Assembly (NCBI RefSeq): GCF_009827335.1 | Contig: NZ_WTYH01000001.1 | Location: 930,001 to 994,000 of the forward strand | DNA length: 64,000 nucleotides | DNA from: Aurantiacibacter arachoides | GTDB lineage: Bacteria > Pseudomonadota > Alphaproteobacteria > Sphingomonadales > Sphingomonadaceae | Direction: 5' to 3' | Program-made: the position numbers and the translations under genes | The notes under the pieces: generated by a model | The model's input: only the letters and a program-made list of their open reading frames with translations | What the model was told of the DNA's origin: nothing | The model's database searches: none | Shown here: one piece after another, positions 53,174 through 62,977 of the stretch | Layout of the letters: each line of letters begins with the position of its first letter | Numbering within the stretch: the stretch's first letter is position 1

Positions 53174-54448
53174 TCACCCGGCCGCCTCCGAAGCCTCCGC
53201 CACCCCAGGTTCTGCCACCTCGGCTGCCGCTTCCGCCGCCGCAGCGTCTGCCGCGTCGGCGGCCTCGGCCATGTCGGCGCGAACCTGGTCGATATGCGCC
53301 ATCTTCAGGCGCCCCCGCTCCACCGCGAAGGCCAGCTTGCCTTCCACCAGTTCCAGCGCGTCCTTGCCGAACACGTCGTAGCGCCAGCCTTCGAGGATGG
53401 GCAGCTTGCGCACGCCCGCGGCCAGCGCCTCCAGTTCATCGGAACGGGTGAGCAGGCGGCTGGCGACATCGATCTCGCGGCTGCGAATCTTGAGCAGCAG
53501 CTTGAGCAGGTCGGCCACCAGCACGCCTTCCTTGCCCAGCGGCGCACCGCGCTTGGGCTTGTCGGGCATTTCCTCCTCGCTGAGCGGTTCGGAAGTCTTT
53601 AGCGTCTTCATCAACCGCTTGCCGATGTCGTTGTCACGCCACGCCTGGCTCAGGCCGCGCACCTTGGCGAGATCTTCCTGCTTCTTGGGTGGGTGGCTGG
53701 CGATGTCGGACAGCGTCTCGTCACGCACGATGCGGCCGCGGGGAATATCCTTGTCCTGGGCCTCCTGCTCGCGCCAGGCCGCCAGATCGCGCAGGCGGCC
53801 AAGCACCGCCGGATTGCGCCCCGGCGCGCGGATGCGCCGCCATGCCTCTCCGGGGTTGTTGGCGTAGTTGGCCGGGTCCGCCAGCTTCTCCATCTCCGCG
53901 TCCAGCCAGCTACCGCGCCCGGTCTTGATCAGCTTCTTCAGCAGGCGGGGAAAGATCCTGGCGAGATCGGTGACATCGCCGATGGCATATTCGATCTGCC
54001 GTTCGGTCAGCGGGCGGCGGCTCCAGTCGGTGAAGCGCGCGCCCTTGTCGATGGTCTTGCCCAGCCAGCTTTCCACCAGGTTGGCATAGCCGATCTGTTC
54101 GGACTGGCTGACCGCCATCATGGCGATCTGCGTGTCGAAGATGGGGTAGGGCGTCTTGCCGGTGAAATTGTAGACGATCTCCACATCCTGTCCGCCAGCG
54201 TGGAAGACCTTCAGCACCTCGTCGTTGTCGGTCAGCAGTTGCCACAGCGGCGCAAGGTCGATGCCGCTGGCTAGGGGATCGACGGCGGCGGCCTCTTCCG
54301 CGTTGCCGATCTGGATCAGGCACAGCAGCGGGTAGAACGTGTTCTCGCGCATGAATTCGGTGTCGACGCAGACGAATTCGGACTTCGCGAGCCGTTCGCA
54401 CAAATCTGCGAGATCGGCGGACTTGGTAATCAGGGGATGGATCTGCAT
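53174..54448 (-). CDS. rnd: Ribonuclease D
   Basis: A 424-residue DEDDy 3'-5' exoribonuclease for tRNA and stable-RNA maturation. Exo I is VDTEFMRENTF (Asp, Glu), Exo II is FHAGGQDVEIVYN and Exo III is the YAIGDVTDL Tyr/Asp motif. One HRDC domain follows (REQEAQDKDIPRGRIVRDETLSDIA), then a second HRDC-like region, and an Ala/Glu-rich tail of about 30 residues. ATG 54448 gives MQIHPLITKS; the longer frame lacks support. Confidence 0.95.
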   Translation of the reverse strand: MQIHPLITKSADLADLCERLAKSEFVCVDTEFMRENTFYPLLCLIQIGNAEEAAAVDPLASGIDLAPLWQLLTDNDEVLKVFHAGGQDVEIVYNFTGKTPYPIFDTQIAMMAVSQSEQIGYANLVESWLGKTIDKGARFTDWSRRPLTERQIEYAIGDVTDLARIFPRLLKKLIKTGRGSWLDAEMEKLADPANYANNPGEAWRRIRAPGRNPAVLGRLRDLAAWREQEAQDKDIPRGRIVRDETLSDIASHPPKKQEDLAKVRGLSQAWRDNDIGKRLMKTLKTSEPLSEEEMPDKPKRGAPLGKEGVLVADLLKLLLKIRSREIDVASRLLTRSDELEALAAGVRKLPILEGWRYDVFGKDALELVEGKLAFAVERGRLKMAHIDQVRADMAEAADAADAAAAEAAAEVAEPGVAEASEAAG

Positions 54449-54636
54449 TGTGGTCTTTTCGTCTGGTGGCCGGTGCACCGGCCTGCGCAAGTTGCCTCGC
54501 ATGAAGGCCATGCCGGACGCAAATCTTGACAAAGCGCCGTGCATATCCTGTTAGCGCGCGCGACGGGTGCAAGCCTGCCGCAGTGCTTCTGCCGCGCGCC
54601 TTAGCGCCTTAACCCGCGAATTGAAAAGAGTCCTCC

Positions 54637-56469
54637 ATGCACGCCTATCGCACCCATACTTGTGCCCAGCTAACGACAGCCGATGTCGGCCAGGGCGTCC
54701 GCCTGTCTGGCTGGGTGCATCGCAAGCGTGACCATGGCGGTGTCCTGTTCGTGGACCTGCGCGACCATTACGGCATCACCCAGGTGGTGGCCGACGAGGA
54801 CAGCCCGGCACTCCCCCTGCTCGATTCGCTGCGGCTGGAAAGCGTCGTCACCATCGACGGCGAGGTAAAGGCGCGCGATGCGGCGGCGGTGAACGCCAAC
54901 CTGCCCACCGGCGGGATCGAGGTGTTCGCCCGCGCCGTAACGGTGCAGAGCAAGGCCGACGATCTGCCGCTGATCGTCAACAGCGCCGAGGACTATCCGG
55001 AAGAAACCCGCCTCAAGTATCGCTTCGTCGACCTGCGGCGCGAACGGCCCCACGCCAACATCATGTTGCGCAACCGGGTCATCACCAGCCTGCGCCGCCG
55101 GATGACCGACCAGGGCTTCTCGGAATTCCAGACCCCGATCCTGGGTGCGTCCAGCCCCGAGGGCGCGCGCGATTACCTAGTGCCCAGCCGCCTCCATCCG
55201 GGCCGCTTCTACGCGCTGCCGCAGGCACCGCAGATGTTCAAGCAGCTGCTGATGGTGGCAGGCTTCGACCGCTATTTCCAGATCGCCCCATGCTTCCGCG
55301 ACGAGGACCTGCGCGCCGACCGCAGCCCCGAATTCTACCAGCTCGATTTCGAGATGAGCTTCGTGACGCAGGACGACGTGTTCGACGCCATCGAGCCCGT
55401 GCTGGCGGGTGTGTTCGAGGAGTTCTCGGGCGGCAAGTCGGTTACCCCTGCGGGCGAGTTTCCCCGCATCCCCTATGCCGAGACGATGCTGAAGTACGGC
55501 ACCGACAAGCCCGACCTGCGCAACCCGCTCGTCATCACCGACGTGACCGATCACTTCACCACCTCGGGCTTCGGCCTGTTCGAAAAGATCGTCGGCGGCG
55601 GCGGGCGCGTGCGGGTGATCCCGGCGCCGGCCACGCACGAGAAGAGTCGCAAGTTCTTCGACGAGATGAACGACTGGGCGCGCAAGGAAGGCTTCGCCGG
55701 GCTCGGCTACGTCACCCGCAAGGGCGGGGAGTTCGGCGGCCCCATCGCCAAGAACCACGGGACCGAAGGCATGGAGGCGCTTTACGCCGAGCTTGGCCTC
55801 GGTGAGAACGACGGCCTGTTCTTCGCCGCGGGCAAGGAAAAGGACGCCGCCAAGCTGGCCGGTGCCGCGCGCACCAGGGTGGGCGAGGAGCTTGGGCTGA
55901 TCGAACAGGACTGCTTCAAGTTCTGCTGGATCGTCGATTTTCCCATGTTCGAATACGACGAGGACCAGAAGAAGGTCGACTTCAGCCACAACCCGTTCTC
56001 GATGCCACAGGGCGAGCTTGAGGCGCTGGAAACGCAGGATCCGCTGACCATCAAGGCGTGGCAATACGATATCGTGTGCAACGGCTACGAACTCAGCTCG
56101 GGTGCGATCCGGAACCACAAGCCGGAAATCATGTACAAGGCCTTTGAGATCGCCGGTTACAGCCGCGCCGATGTCGACGCGAATTTCTCCGGCATGATCG
56201 AGGCGTTCAAGCTCGGCGCCCCGCCGCACGGCGGCTCGGCCCCCGGCATCGACCGCATCGTCATGCTGCTGGCGGACGAGCCCAATATCCGCGAGGTCAT
56301 CGCCTTTCCGCTCAACCAGCGCGCGCAGGATCTCATGATGGGCGCACCCTCGGTGGTCAGTCCGCGCCAGCTGCGCGATGTGCACATCCGCCTGTCGGGT
56401 GACGCGCTGGAAACGCAGGCAGCTGCAAGCGACGCGGACAAGACGCGCGTCGACCAGGCTGGCGAGTAG
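54637..56469 (+). CDS. aspS: Aspartyl-tRNA synthetase
   Basis: A 610-residue class II synthetase of the bacterial type. The anticodon-binding OB-fold comes first ([22 protein letters not shown]), then motif 2 ([18 protein letters not shown]), the bacterial GAD insertion (about 290-420) and motif 3 ([14 protein letters not shown]). Whether it is discriminating (Asp only) or also makes Asp-tRNA(Asn) cannot be judged from these motifs. The stop is directly next to the convergent amidohydrolase stop. Confidence 0.97.
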   Translation: MHAYRTHTCAQLTTADVGQGVRLSGWVHRKRDHGGVLFVDLRDHYGITQVVADEDSPALPLLDSLRLESVVTIDGEVKARDAAAVNANLPTGGIEVFARAVTVQSKADDLPLIVNSAEDYPEETRLKYRFVDLRRERPHANIMLRNRVITSLRRRMTDQGFSEFQTPILGASSPEGARDYLVPSRLHPGRFYALPQAPQMFKQLLMVAGFDRYFQIAPCFRDEDLRADRSPEFYQLDFEMSFVTQDDVFDAIEPVLAGVFEEFSGGKSVTPAGEFPRIPYAETMLKYGTDKPDLRNPLVITDVTDHFTTSGFGLFEKIVGGGGRVRVIPAPATHEKSRKFFDEMNDWARKEGFAGLGYVTRKGGEFGGPIAKNHGTEGMEALYAELGLGENDGLFFAAGKEKDAAKLAGAARTRVGEELGLIEQDCFKFCWIVDFPMFEYDEDQKKVDFSHNPFSMPQGELEALETQDPLTIKAWQYDIVCNGYELSSGAIRNHKPEIMYKAFEIAGYSRADVDANFSGMIEAFKLGAPPHGGSAPGIDRIVMLLADEPNIREVIAFPLNQRAQDLMMGAPSVVSPRQLRDVHIRLSGDALETQAAASDADKTRVDQAGE

Positions 56470-57477
56470 CTAGCTTTCCAGCCCGCCAAGGAAGGCGGCG
56501 AGGTTCGCACCCAGCGAATCGACGGCGTAGCCGCCTTCCATGATTCCCACCACGGGTAGCCGCGCCGCCGCAATCGCCGCGCCAAGACTTTGCATGTCGG
56601 GCGTGGTGAGCTGGAAATGGCTGATCGGATCGCCGGCAAACGTATCCGCGCCGTAGGAGACGACCAGCTGGTCCGCTCCCCATGCGGCGATGCCTTCGAG
56701 CGCCTTGCCAAGGGCCCGCTCGTATTCCGCCCAGCGCGTGCCGCGCGGCAGCGGCAGGTTCAGCGTCGCGCCTTGGCCTGGGCCTTCTCCCCGCTCGTCG
56801 GCATGGCCCCAGAAGAACGGGAAGTCCGTCGCCGGATCGGCGTGGATCGAGGCGAAGAAGACGTCGCCGGACTCGTAGAAAATGTCCTGCGTCCCGTTGC
56901 CGTGATGGTAGTCGACGTCGAGCACGGCGACCTTCCGGCCCGCGTCCGCCAGTGCCCGCGCCGCGATGGCCGATGCGTTGAGATAGCAATACCCGCCGCA
57001 ATAATCCGCGCCCGCGTGGTGCCCGGGCGGACGGGTGAGGGCGAAGGCGCGAGGCTCGCCCTCCAACACCGCAGCAACCGCGCCCAGTGCGGCCTGGGCG
57101 CTGGCGTAGGTGGCATCCCAGGTGCCTGCCGCGATGGGGGTGACGACGTCGGCACTGAACCGACCGAGCTTTGCATCAATCCGGTCGAGCACCAGCGCAC
57201 GGCGGCGCGATACGGGAAAGGCATAGCCGAGCGCATCGCCCTCCCGCCCGGCGGCGACCCATTGTGTGTAGGCGGTTTGCAGGAATTCGACGTAGGATGG
57301 CTCGTGGACGGCCAGCACGCTACCCAGTCCACGGTCCGTCGGTTCCTCGACCGGGCCCACGGCCGCCAGCATCGCGGTCACACGGGCAGGCGTTTCAGCA
57401 AACGCGGCCCAGTCACCATTGTGAAATTCGCGGCGGGGCGCGTGGCCCGATTGCCTGTGGGAATGAAAGATTCTCAT
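56470..57477 (-). CDS. Histone deacetylase family protein (acetylpolyamine amidohydrolase-like)
   Basis: A 335-residue zinc hydrolase of the HDAC/AphA fold. The active-site His pair is in TRPPGHHAG; zinc ligands are Asp and His in DVDYHHGNGTQDIFY and a later Asp in SYGADTFAGDP; the oxyanion Tyr lies in the GIMEGGYAVD segment. Bacterial members deacetylate acetylpolyamines or other acetylated small molecules; the substrate here is unknown. ATG 57477. The end abuts aspS without any spacing. Confidence 0.92.
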   Translation of the reverse strand: MRIFHSHRQSGHAPRREFHNGDWAAFAETPARVTAMLAAVGPVEEPTDRGLGSVLAVHEPSYVEFLQTAYTQWVAAGREGDALGYAFPVSRRRALVLDRIDAKLGRFSADVVTPIAAGTWDATYASAQAALGAVAAVLEGEPRAFALTRPPGHHAGADYCGGYCYLNASAIAARALADAGRKVAVLDVDYHHGNGTQDIFYESGDVFFASIHADPATDFPFFWGHADERGEGPGQGATLNLPLPRGTRWAEYERALGKALEGIAAWGADQLVVSYGADTFAGDPISHFQLTTPDMQSLGAAIAAARLPVVGIMEGGYAVDSLGANLAAFLGGLES

Positions 57478-57514
57478 GCCCCGCTTCTAGGCCGCCAGTC
57501 CTGCAAGGCCATGC

Positions 57515-57547
57515 AAAAAGGGCGCGGCTCCTGTCAGAACCGCGCCC
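57515..57547 (-). terminator. Rho-independent terminator of the PA2169-like gene
   Basis: On the minus strand GGGCGCGGTTC pairs with GAGCCGCGCCC (11 bp) and is followed by TTTTT (plus-strand A-run 57515-57519). Confidence 0.9.
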
Positions 57548-57574
57548 CTCGTAGCGTGCGATGAAGCGGAAAGC

Positions 57575-58009
57575 TTAGTCGTACTGCTTCTCGATCGAGT
57601 TGCCGAACTGCTCACCTTCGCAGATTTCGGCGTAAACCTGCTGGATCACGGCGCGCGATTGCGGATCCAGATCGTCGTCCTTCAGCGCGGCGTCGAACTT
57701 GCCCTTGAGGTAATCTTCGCCTTCCTCGACACGCTCGGCCGCGGCCTCGTCGCTGTTTTCGAACGCATCGGTGATGCTCAGCCACATCTGGTGCAGTTCA
57801 CCCGTCATGGTGCCCTTGGTCACCATTTCACCGCCCTGGCGCTCTACCTCGGCGTTGAGGGTGGCAACGGTCTGCTGGCGCTTTTCGGCGCGCTGCATCA
57901 GCGCTTGCTTGAGCTGGGGATTGGTCGCCTTCTCGGCAGCCTTGCGGTAACCTTCGACGGAATCGAAGGCGGTATCGGTAAGGGTCTTGAGTACGGTACT
58001 GGCAGACAT
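57575..58009 (-). CDS. PA2169-type four-helix-bundle protein (DUF2383)
   Basis: A 144-residue all-helical ferritin-like protein: VLKTLTDTAFDSVEGYRKAAEKATNPQLKQ, RAEKRQQTVATLNAEVERQGGE and EEGEDYLKGKFDAAL match the DUF2383 family. Its residues are spaced as in ferritin-like bundles, but the full diiron ligand set is not evident. Members are often stress-induced. ATG 58009 has GGAGAA 8 bases upstream. It diverges from acpP; the 176-bp space between holds no other gene. Confidence 0.88.
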   Translation of the reverse strand: MSASTVLKTLTDTAFDSVEGYRKAAEKATNPQLKQALMQRAEKRQQTVATLNAEVERQGGEMVTKGTMTGELHQMWLSITDAFENSDEAAAERVEEGEDYLKGKFDAALKDDDLDPQSRAVIQQVYAEICEGEQFGNSIEKQYD

Positions 58010-58185
58010 CAAGGTTTCTCCAATGGATCAGGATGTTGCCGGATGAATGAACGAAACCGCCGATGTATCCTGCAATTCGCCGGCGCATCATGGCGGCGAC
58101 AACGAAAAAGGGCGGGGCACTTGCGCGCCGCGCCGGCGTTCACTAGGGCAAAAGCAACTGATCACCCCAAGAGGAAGACGGATTT

Positions 58186-58422
58186 ATGAGCGATATTGCC
58201 GCACGCGTGAAGAAGATCGTGGTCGAGCATCTCGGCGTCGAGGAAGACAAGGTCACTCCCGATGCGAGCTTCATCGACGATCTGGGCGCCGATTCCCTCG
58301 ACATCGTCGAGCTGGTAATGGCCTTCGAGGAAGAGTTCGGCGTGGAAATCCCCGACGATGCCGCCGAGAAGATCAACACCGTGGGCGATGCCAACAAGTA
58401 CATCGAAGAAAACGCCGGCTAA
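58186..58422 (+). CDS. acpP: Acyl carrier protein
   Basis: A 78-residue carrier protein. The phosphopantetheine Ser is in [12 protein letters not shown]; the rest matches AcpP ([37 protein letters not shown]). An AAGAGGAAG site precedes the ATG. It is the substrate carrier for FabF and FabZ and sits with fabF in the usual order. Confidence 0.97.
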   Translation: MSDIAARVKKIVVEHLGVEEDKVTPDASFIDDLGADSLDIVELVMAFEEEFGVEIPDDAAEKINTVGDANKYIEENAG

Positions 58423-58474
58423 TCCGGCAGTCCCTGTCCGTAATGCGGCCCGCCGGATGCGGACGGGGATGAAA

Positions 58475-58502
58475 GGCTCGGCCAGATGGCTGGGCCTTTC
58501 TT
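58475..58502 (+). terminator. Attenuator/terminator between acpP and fabF
   Basis: GGCTCGGC (58475-58482) pairs with GCTGGGCC (58489-58496), extended by AAA/TTT, then TTTCTT. The hairpin lets acpP be expressed above fabF, as is common. Confidence 0.6.
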
Positions 58503-58533
58503 GCAAGAACACCGCACGAAAGAGGATGTGACT

Positions 58534-59796
58534 ATGCGGCGTGTCGTCGTAACCGGACTTGGCCTCGTCACCCCGCTGGGCGCTGACGTGGAAACCGTTT
58601 GGACAAACCTGATCGCGGGCGAAAGCGGGATCGACACGATCACCCGTTTCGACACCACGGGGCAGAAAGCCACCATCGCTGGCGAGGTGAAGGCCAAGGA
58701 TCATCCCTGGGGCTTCGATCCTGACAAGCGCGTGGACCACAAGGTGCAGCGCCAGGTCGATCCGTTCATCGTCTACGCCATCGACGCCGCCGGACAGGCG
58801 CTGGAAGACGCCGGCCTCACCGACATGGACGAGGACACGAAACTGCGTGCGGGCGTCTCCATCGGTTCGGGCATCGGCGGATTGCCGGGTATCGAGAGCG
58901 AATCGCTGGTGCTGGCCAACCGTGGCCCCGGCCGCGTCAGCCCGCATTTCGTGCACGGGCGCCTGATCAATCTCACCAGTGGGCAGGTGTCCATCAAGTA
59001 CGGCCTGATGGGGCCGAACCATTCGGTCGTCACCGCCTGCTCGACCGGCGCGCACTCGATCGGCGATGCCGCGCGCATGATCAAGGACGACGATGCCGAC
59101 ATCATGCTGGCGGGCGGGGCGGAGAGCACGATCAACCCGCTGGGCGTTGCCGGATTTGCGCAGGCCAAGGCGCTCAACATGAGCATGAACGACCGGCCCA
59201 GGGAAGCGAGCCGCCCCTACGACAAGAACCGCGACGGCTTCGTCATGGGCGAAGGCGCGGGCGTCGTGGTGCTGGAGGAATACGAGCACGCCAAGGCGCG
59301 CGGTGCGAAGATCTATGCCGAGGTGGTCGGCTACGGCCTGTCGGGCGACGCCTATCACGTCACCGCACCGCACCCGGAAGGCAAGGGCGCGGAAAACGCC
59401 ATGCGCATGGCCCTGCGCAAGTCCGGCCTGGAACCGTGCGACATTGATTACGTCAATGCCCACGGCACCAGCACCATGGCCGACACCATCGAACTCGCCG
59501 CGGTAAAACGCGTGCTGGGCGACGATCTGTGCGGTGCATCCATGTCCTCCACCAAGAGCGCGATCGGTCACTTGTTGGGCGGCGCGGGCGCGGTGGAGAG
59601 CATCTTCTGCATCCTCGCCATCCGCGACCAGGTGGTGCCCCCGACGCTCAACCTCACCGATCCCGACGACGGGACCGAGGGCGTCGATCTCGTCCCGCTC
59701 AAGGCGAAAAAGCGGGAGGTCAACGCGGTGCTCAACAACAGCTTCGGCTTTGGCGGCACCAACGCCAGCCTGATCATGCGGCGCGTGGTCGACTGA
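58534..59796 (+). CDS. fabF: Beta-ketoacyl-ACP synthase II
   Basis: A 420-residue condensing enzyme. Catalytic Cys is in VTACSTGAHSIGDA, the His pair in NAHGTSTMADTIE and KSAIGHLLGGAGA, and the C-terminal Gly-rich loop in NSFGFGGTN. The start is at ATG 58534 after an AGAGGATG site, giving MRRVVVTGLG. It elongates acyl-ACP with malonyl-ACP; mltG follows by 1 bp. Confidence 0.97.
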   Translation: MRRVVVTGLGLVTPLGADVETVWTNLIAGESGIDTITRFDTTGQKATIAGEVKAKDHPWGFDPDKRVDHKVQRQVDPFIVYAIDAAGQALEDAGLTDMDEDTKLRAGVSIGSGIGGLPGIESESLVLANRGPGRVSPHFVHGRLINLTSGQVSIKYGLMGPNHSVVTACSTGAHSIGDAARMIKDDDADIMLAGGAESTINPLGVAGFAQAKALNMSMNDRPREASRPYDKNRDGFVMGEGAGVVVLEEYEHAKARGAKIYAEVVGYGLSGDAYHVTAPHPEGKGAENAMRMALRKSGLEPCDIDYVNAHGTSTMADTIELAAVKRVLGDDLCGASMSSTKSAIGHLLGGAGAVESIFCILAIRDQVVPPTLNLTDPDDGTEGVDLVPLKAKKREVNAVLNNSFGFGGTNASLIMRRVVD

Positions 59797-59797
59797 C

Positions 59798-60757
59798 ATG
59801 AAAAAGTTGGCCCTGGTGGGCGCGGTGGTCGTGCTGGCCATCGCGGCGTGGTTCGCTTCCGGCTGGTACGGCGGCGCGCAGGTGGACGAGGAAACCGCGT
59901 TCATCGTGCCGAACGGTGCCTCGCTCACATCGGTGGCGGGCAAGCTGGAGGAGGAGGGGCTGATCGGCTCTGCCAGCAGCTTCCTGCTGCGGGCCAAGAT
60001 CCTGGGCAGCGGCGATCCGATCAAGGCCGGCGAATTCCTGCTTCCCGCAGGCGCAAGCAATGCGGCCATCCTCGATACTTTTCAGCATGGCGAGGTAATC
60101 CGCCGTTTCGTGACGATCCCCGAGGGGATGCCATCCGTGCTGGTGCACGATGCGCTGATGGCGGAGGACTTGCTCACCGGAGAAATTCCCGTTCCGGTCG
60201 AAGGGTCGGTCCTGCCCGACACCTACGATTTCGAACGCGGCGAGACCCGCGTGGCGGTGCTCGCGCGGATGCAGCGGGCGATGGACGAGGCGCTGGCAGA
60301 ACTGTGGCCCAACCGCAGTGCGGACACGGTCGTCAGTTCTCCCGCAGAAGCGGTGGTGCTGGCCAGCATCGTGGAAAAGGAAACCGGCGTCCCGGAAGAA
60401 CGGCGCATGGTCGCCGGGCTCTATTCCAACCGCGTGAGCAAGGGCATCATGCTGCAGGCCGACCCCACGATCATCTATCCGATTACCCGCGGGCGGCCGC
60501 TGGGTCGCCGTATCCGCCAGTCGGAGATACAGGCGATCAACGACTACAACACCTACTCCATGGTCGGGCTGCCGAGAGGACCGATCACCAATCCCGGCCG
60601 CGCCAGCATCGAAGCCGTGTTGAACCCGGCGGAGACCGACGCGGTCTACATGGTTGCCGACGGCAGCGGCGGTCATGAATTCAATTCCACGCTCGCCGGC
60701 CATAACGAGGCTGTGCAGCGCTGGTTCGCCCTGCGGCGCCAGCGCGGCGAGATGTGA
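59798..60757 (+). CDS. mltG: Endolytic transglycosylase MltG
   Basis: A 319-residue membrane-anchored lytic transglycosylase that terminates nascent glycan strands. Transmembrane anchor at about 4-22, LysM-like domain (FIVPNGASLTSVAGKLEEEGLI), catalytic Glu in LASIVEKETG and the end NYNTY/GLPRGPITNPG region. The fabF-mltG order after acpP is usual in alphaproteobacteria. Its stop overlaps the next gene's start. Confidence 0.95.
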   Translation: MKKLALVGAVVVLAIAAWFASGWYGGAQVDEETAFIVPNGASLTSVAGKLEEEGLIGSASSFLLRAKILGSGDPIKAGEFLLPAGASNAAILDTFQHGEVIRRFVTIPEGMPSVLVHDALMAEDLLTGEIPVPVEGSVLPDTYDFERGETRVAVLARMQRAMDEALAELWPNRSADTVVSSPAEAVVLASIVEKETGVPEERRMVAGLYSNRVSKGIMLQADPTIIYPITRGRPLGRRIRQSEIQAINDYNTYSMVGLPRGPITNPGRASIEAVLNPAETDAVYMVADGSGGHEFNSTLAGHNEAVQRWFALRRQRGEM

Positions 60758-61278
60758 CCGGAACGGCGGAACGGGGTGGGGCGCTGATCCTGACGGCAGA
60801 CCTGCCGCCCGATCTCCACGCCTGGGCAACGGCGCTGCGCACAGCGCATTTCCCGCCGGAACGCAATCATCTCTCAGCGCACGTCACGCTGTTCCACGCA
60901 TTGCCGGAACCCTACCACGCCGAGATCGACAGGCTGCTGAAGGCCCAGACGAAGCTGGAGGCGCCGATACCCGCACGGCTCGTCGGATTGATGAGCCTGG
61001 GCGGCGGCACCGCGCTGAAGCTGGAGAGCCCGGACCTGATGGACCTGCGCCGCGATGTCGCCGAGCGTATGTTCGATCTCCTCACCGCGCAGGACCGCAA
61101 CACCCCGCGCCTGCACGTCACCATCCAGAACAAGGTCTCGTCCACCAAGGCCAAGGCGTTGCAGGCCGAACTGGACGGCACGATCGCGCCGGGCGACTTC
61201 CGCTTTCTTTCCATCAGCCTCCACCGCTATCTCGGTGGGCCATGGGAGAAGCTGGCGACGTATAGGTTTCGCGGGTGA
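60754..61278 (+). CDS. 2'-5' RNA ligase family protein (2H phosphoesterase)
   Basis: A 174-residue 2H-superfamily protein. The two H-x-T motifs are HVTLFH (near 44) and HVTIQN (near 127), the pair of catalytic histidines. The family includes LigT/ThpR cyclic phosphodiesterases that act on 2',3'-cyclic ends of RNA. Residues between the motifs are shorter than in ThpR, so substrate is uncertain. GTG 60754 overlaps the mltG stop by 4 bp. Confidence 0.88.
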   Translation: MTGTAERGGALILTADLPPDLHAWATALRTAHFPPERNHLSAHVTLFHALPEPYHAEIDRLLKAQTKLEAPIPARLVGLMSLGGGTALKLESPDLMDLRRDVAERMFDLLTAQDRNTPRLHVTIQNKVSSTKAKALQAELDGTIAPGDFRFLSISLHRYLGGPWEKLATYRFRG

Positions 61279-61296
61279 CGAAACCGATTTTCCGGG

Positions 61297-61325
61297 TTGA
61301 CCGGCGGGCCAGCCTTACCTAGTTG
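61297..61325 (+). promoter_or_regulatory. Candidate promoter for tRNA-Met
   Basis: TTGACC at 61297-61302, 17-bp spacer, TAGTTG at 61320-61325; predicted start within about 10 bp of the mature tRNA. Confidence 0.5.
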
Positions 61326-61340
61326 CGCGCCTGCCCTTGG

Positions 61341-61417
61341 GGCGGAGTAGCTCAGTCGGTTAGAGCGGGGGAATCATAATCCCTGTGTCGGGGGTTCGAA
61401 TCCCTCCTCCGCTACCA
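61341..61417 (+). tRNA. tRNA-Met (anticodon CAT, elongator type)
   Basis: Acceptor GGCGGAG pairs with CTCCGCT (G1-U72 wobble), D arm GCTCAGTCGGTTAGAGC, anticodon loop ATCATAA with CAT, T loop TTCGAAT, discriminator A and encoded CCA. Initiator features (C1-A72 mismatch, three G-C pairs at the anticodon stem base) are absent, so it is the elongator. A CAT anticodon could be tRNA-Ile(lysidine); the acceptor end and variable loop favour Met. Confidence 0.94.
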
Positions 61418-61463
61418 TTCCCATCCAGTGAGCAAGCCGTGTCGCACCGATGGGTGCGAGAGG

Positions 61464-61895
61464 TCATGCTATGGCGAGCAGCGCCAGCAGCAGTTTGACG
61501 GTCATCGCAAGCAACACCAGCGTCGACAGTGCGAACAGGGCAAAGCGCACCGGGATCGTGTTGACCACGGCCTGCCACAGCGAATGGATCACGCGGATCG
61601 CGACGTAGGCCCAGGCCAGCAGCACGTCCCCCTCGCTGGCGCCGACCAGGGCGAACATGATGGTCACCGCGTAAAACAGTGTCGGCTGTTCCAGCAGGTG
61701 GATGTAATTATGGGCCTTCCACTGGAGGGTTCCGGGCAGCACCTTGTCGAGATCCTGCCCCCGGCCGCCGCGCATCTGTTCCTTGGTGCGGCCAAGTTTC
61801 GCCAATGCGGGGAGGCGCAAAACGATCATCCAGACCAGCATGATGAGCGTCCACAAAACCAGCACGGCGGCCGGAACGAGAATGACGGTGTCCAT
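61464..61895 (-). CDS. MAPEG family membrane protein
   Basis: A 143-residue protein with four hydrophobic helices (VLVLWTLIMLVWMIVL, FYAVTIMFALVGA, LLAWAYVAIRVIHSL and FALFALSTLVLLAMTVKLLL). HNYIHLLEQPTLFYAV is the MAPEG motif with the conserved Glu-Gln-Pro turn. Members include microsomal glutathione transferases; bacterial homologues are of unknown function. ATG 61895 is chosen over an upstream start by the N-terminal transmembrane start and an AGG ribosome site. Confidence 0.88.
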   Translation of the reverse strand: MDTVILVPAAVLVLWTLIMLVWMIVLRLPALAKLGRTKEQMRGGRGQDLDKVLPGTLQWKAHNYIHLLEQPTLFYAVTIMFALVGASEGDVLLAWAYVAIRVIHSLWQAVVNTIPVRFALFALSTLVLLAMTVKLLLALLAIA

Positions 61896-61985
61896 GTCGG
61901 TAACCTGCCGCAAAACCCTTACCGCTCCAAGCACGTTCGAACGCTGGTCGCGCTTCGCGCAGGGAAGAGGTTGGAGGCGTCGAGC

Positions 61986-62945
61986 TCAGTTCTCGTCGCT
62001 CAGAACATCGGCATAGCTTGCAGCGTCCACGTTGCCGCCGGTCAGCATCACCACCGTTGCATCATCCACCGCGACCTTGCCAGCGAGAACCGCCGCCAGC
62101 GCAGCGGCACCGCCGGGTTCGAGGACGAGGCGCAGGTGAGCAAAGGCGAACCGCTGGGCGGCACGAATTTCCGCTTCCGACACGCGCGCCCATTCGCGGC
62201 AATGTTCTTGTAGGACGGCAAAGTTGATCGGCTGTGTCGCGAAGGTCTGCAACGCGTCGCACGCCGTGGGGGGAGGGCTCTGGCCCACGTTGCATATCTC
62301 CCCGGCCTCCAGGCTGCGGCACACGTCGTCCCAGCCTTCGGGCTCCACCGGCACGACGCTGGCATCGGGACAGGCGAGGGCGAGACCCGCAGTCAGGCCG
62401 CCGCCGCCGCAACAGGCGATGATGCGGCTGGGGGCACGCCCGACCTGTGCGTGCAGCTGTGCGGCGATCTCCACGCCGGCGCTGCCTTGTCCCTCGATCA
62501 CCCAGGGGTCGCCAAAGGCGTGGGCATAGGTCGCGCCCTTTTCCTCGGCCAGGGCCTGGGCAATGGCTTCGCGGTCTTCCGTCAGCCGATCGTAGGTGAC
62601 GACCACTGCGCCGTAGCCCGCGGTCCGCTCCAGCTTCACCTTTGGCGCGTCGGCAGGCATGACGATCGTTGCCGCGATGCCGAGCATCCGTGCCGCCAGC
62701 GCTACGCCTTGCGCATGGTTGCCGCTGGATACCGCGACCACGCCGCGCGCCTTTTCCTCGTCCGAAAGGTCGGTCAGTCGGTGCCAGGCGCCGCGGATCT
62801 TGAACGCGCCCATCGGTTGCAGGCACTCGGCCTTCGCCCACAGCGTGCGGCCGTCATGCACGAACGGTAGCAGCGGAGTTTCGGGGAAGTTCGCGGCGAT
62901 CTTCTGGGCGGCCTGCAGCACGCCGTCGCGGGTTGGTTCTCTCAT
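61986..62945 (-). CDS. Threonine/serine dehydratase (PLP fold-type II)
   Basis: A 319-residue enzyme, shorter than biosynthetic IlvA (about 500 residues) because the regulatory ACT domain is missing, so it is the catabolic type. Schiff-base Lys49 in GAFKIRGA, SSGNHAQGVALAA, CCGGGGLTAGLA (phosphate-binding Gly loop) and VMLTGGNVD are visible. It deaminates Thr (or Ser) to 2-oxobutyrate (or pyruvate). ATG 62945 is used; the codons upstream are an unlikely extension. Confidence 0.92.
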   Translation of the reverse strand: MREPTRDGVLQAAQKIAANFPETPLLPFVHDGRTLWAKAECLQPMGAFKIRGAWHRLTDLSDEEKARGVVAVSSGNHAQGVALAARMLGIAATIVMPADAPKVKLERTAGYGAVVVTYDRLTEDREAIAQALAEEKGATYAHAFGDPWVIEGQGSAGVEIAAQLHAQVGRAPSRIIACCGGGGLTAGLALACPDASVVPVEPEGWDDVCRSLEAGEICNVGQSPPPTACDALQTFATQPINFAVLQEHCREWARVSEAEIRAAQRFAFAHLRLVLEPGGAAALAAVLAGKVAVDDATVVMLTGGNVDAASYADVLSDEN

Positions 62946-62977
62946 GCCGCGGGACTTACCGTGCACGGCCTCGCCCT

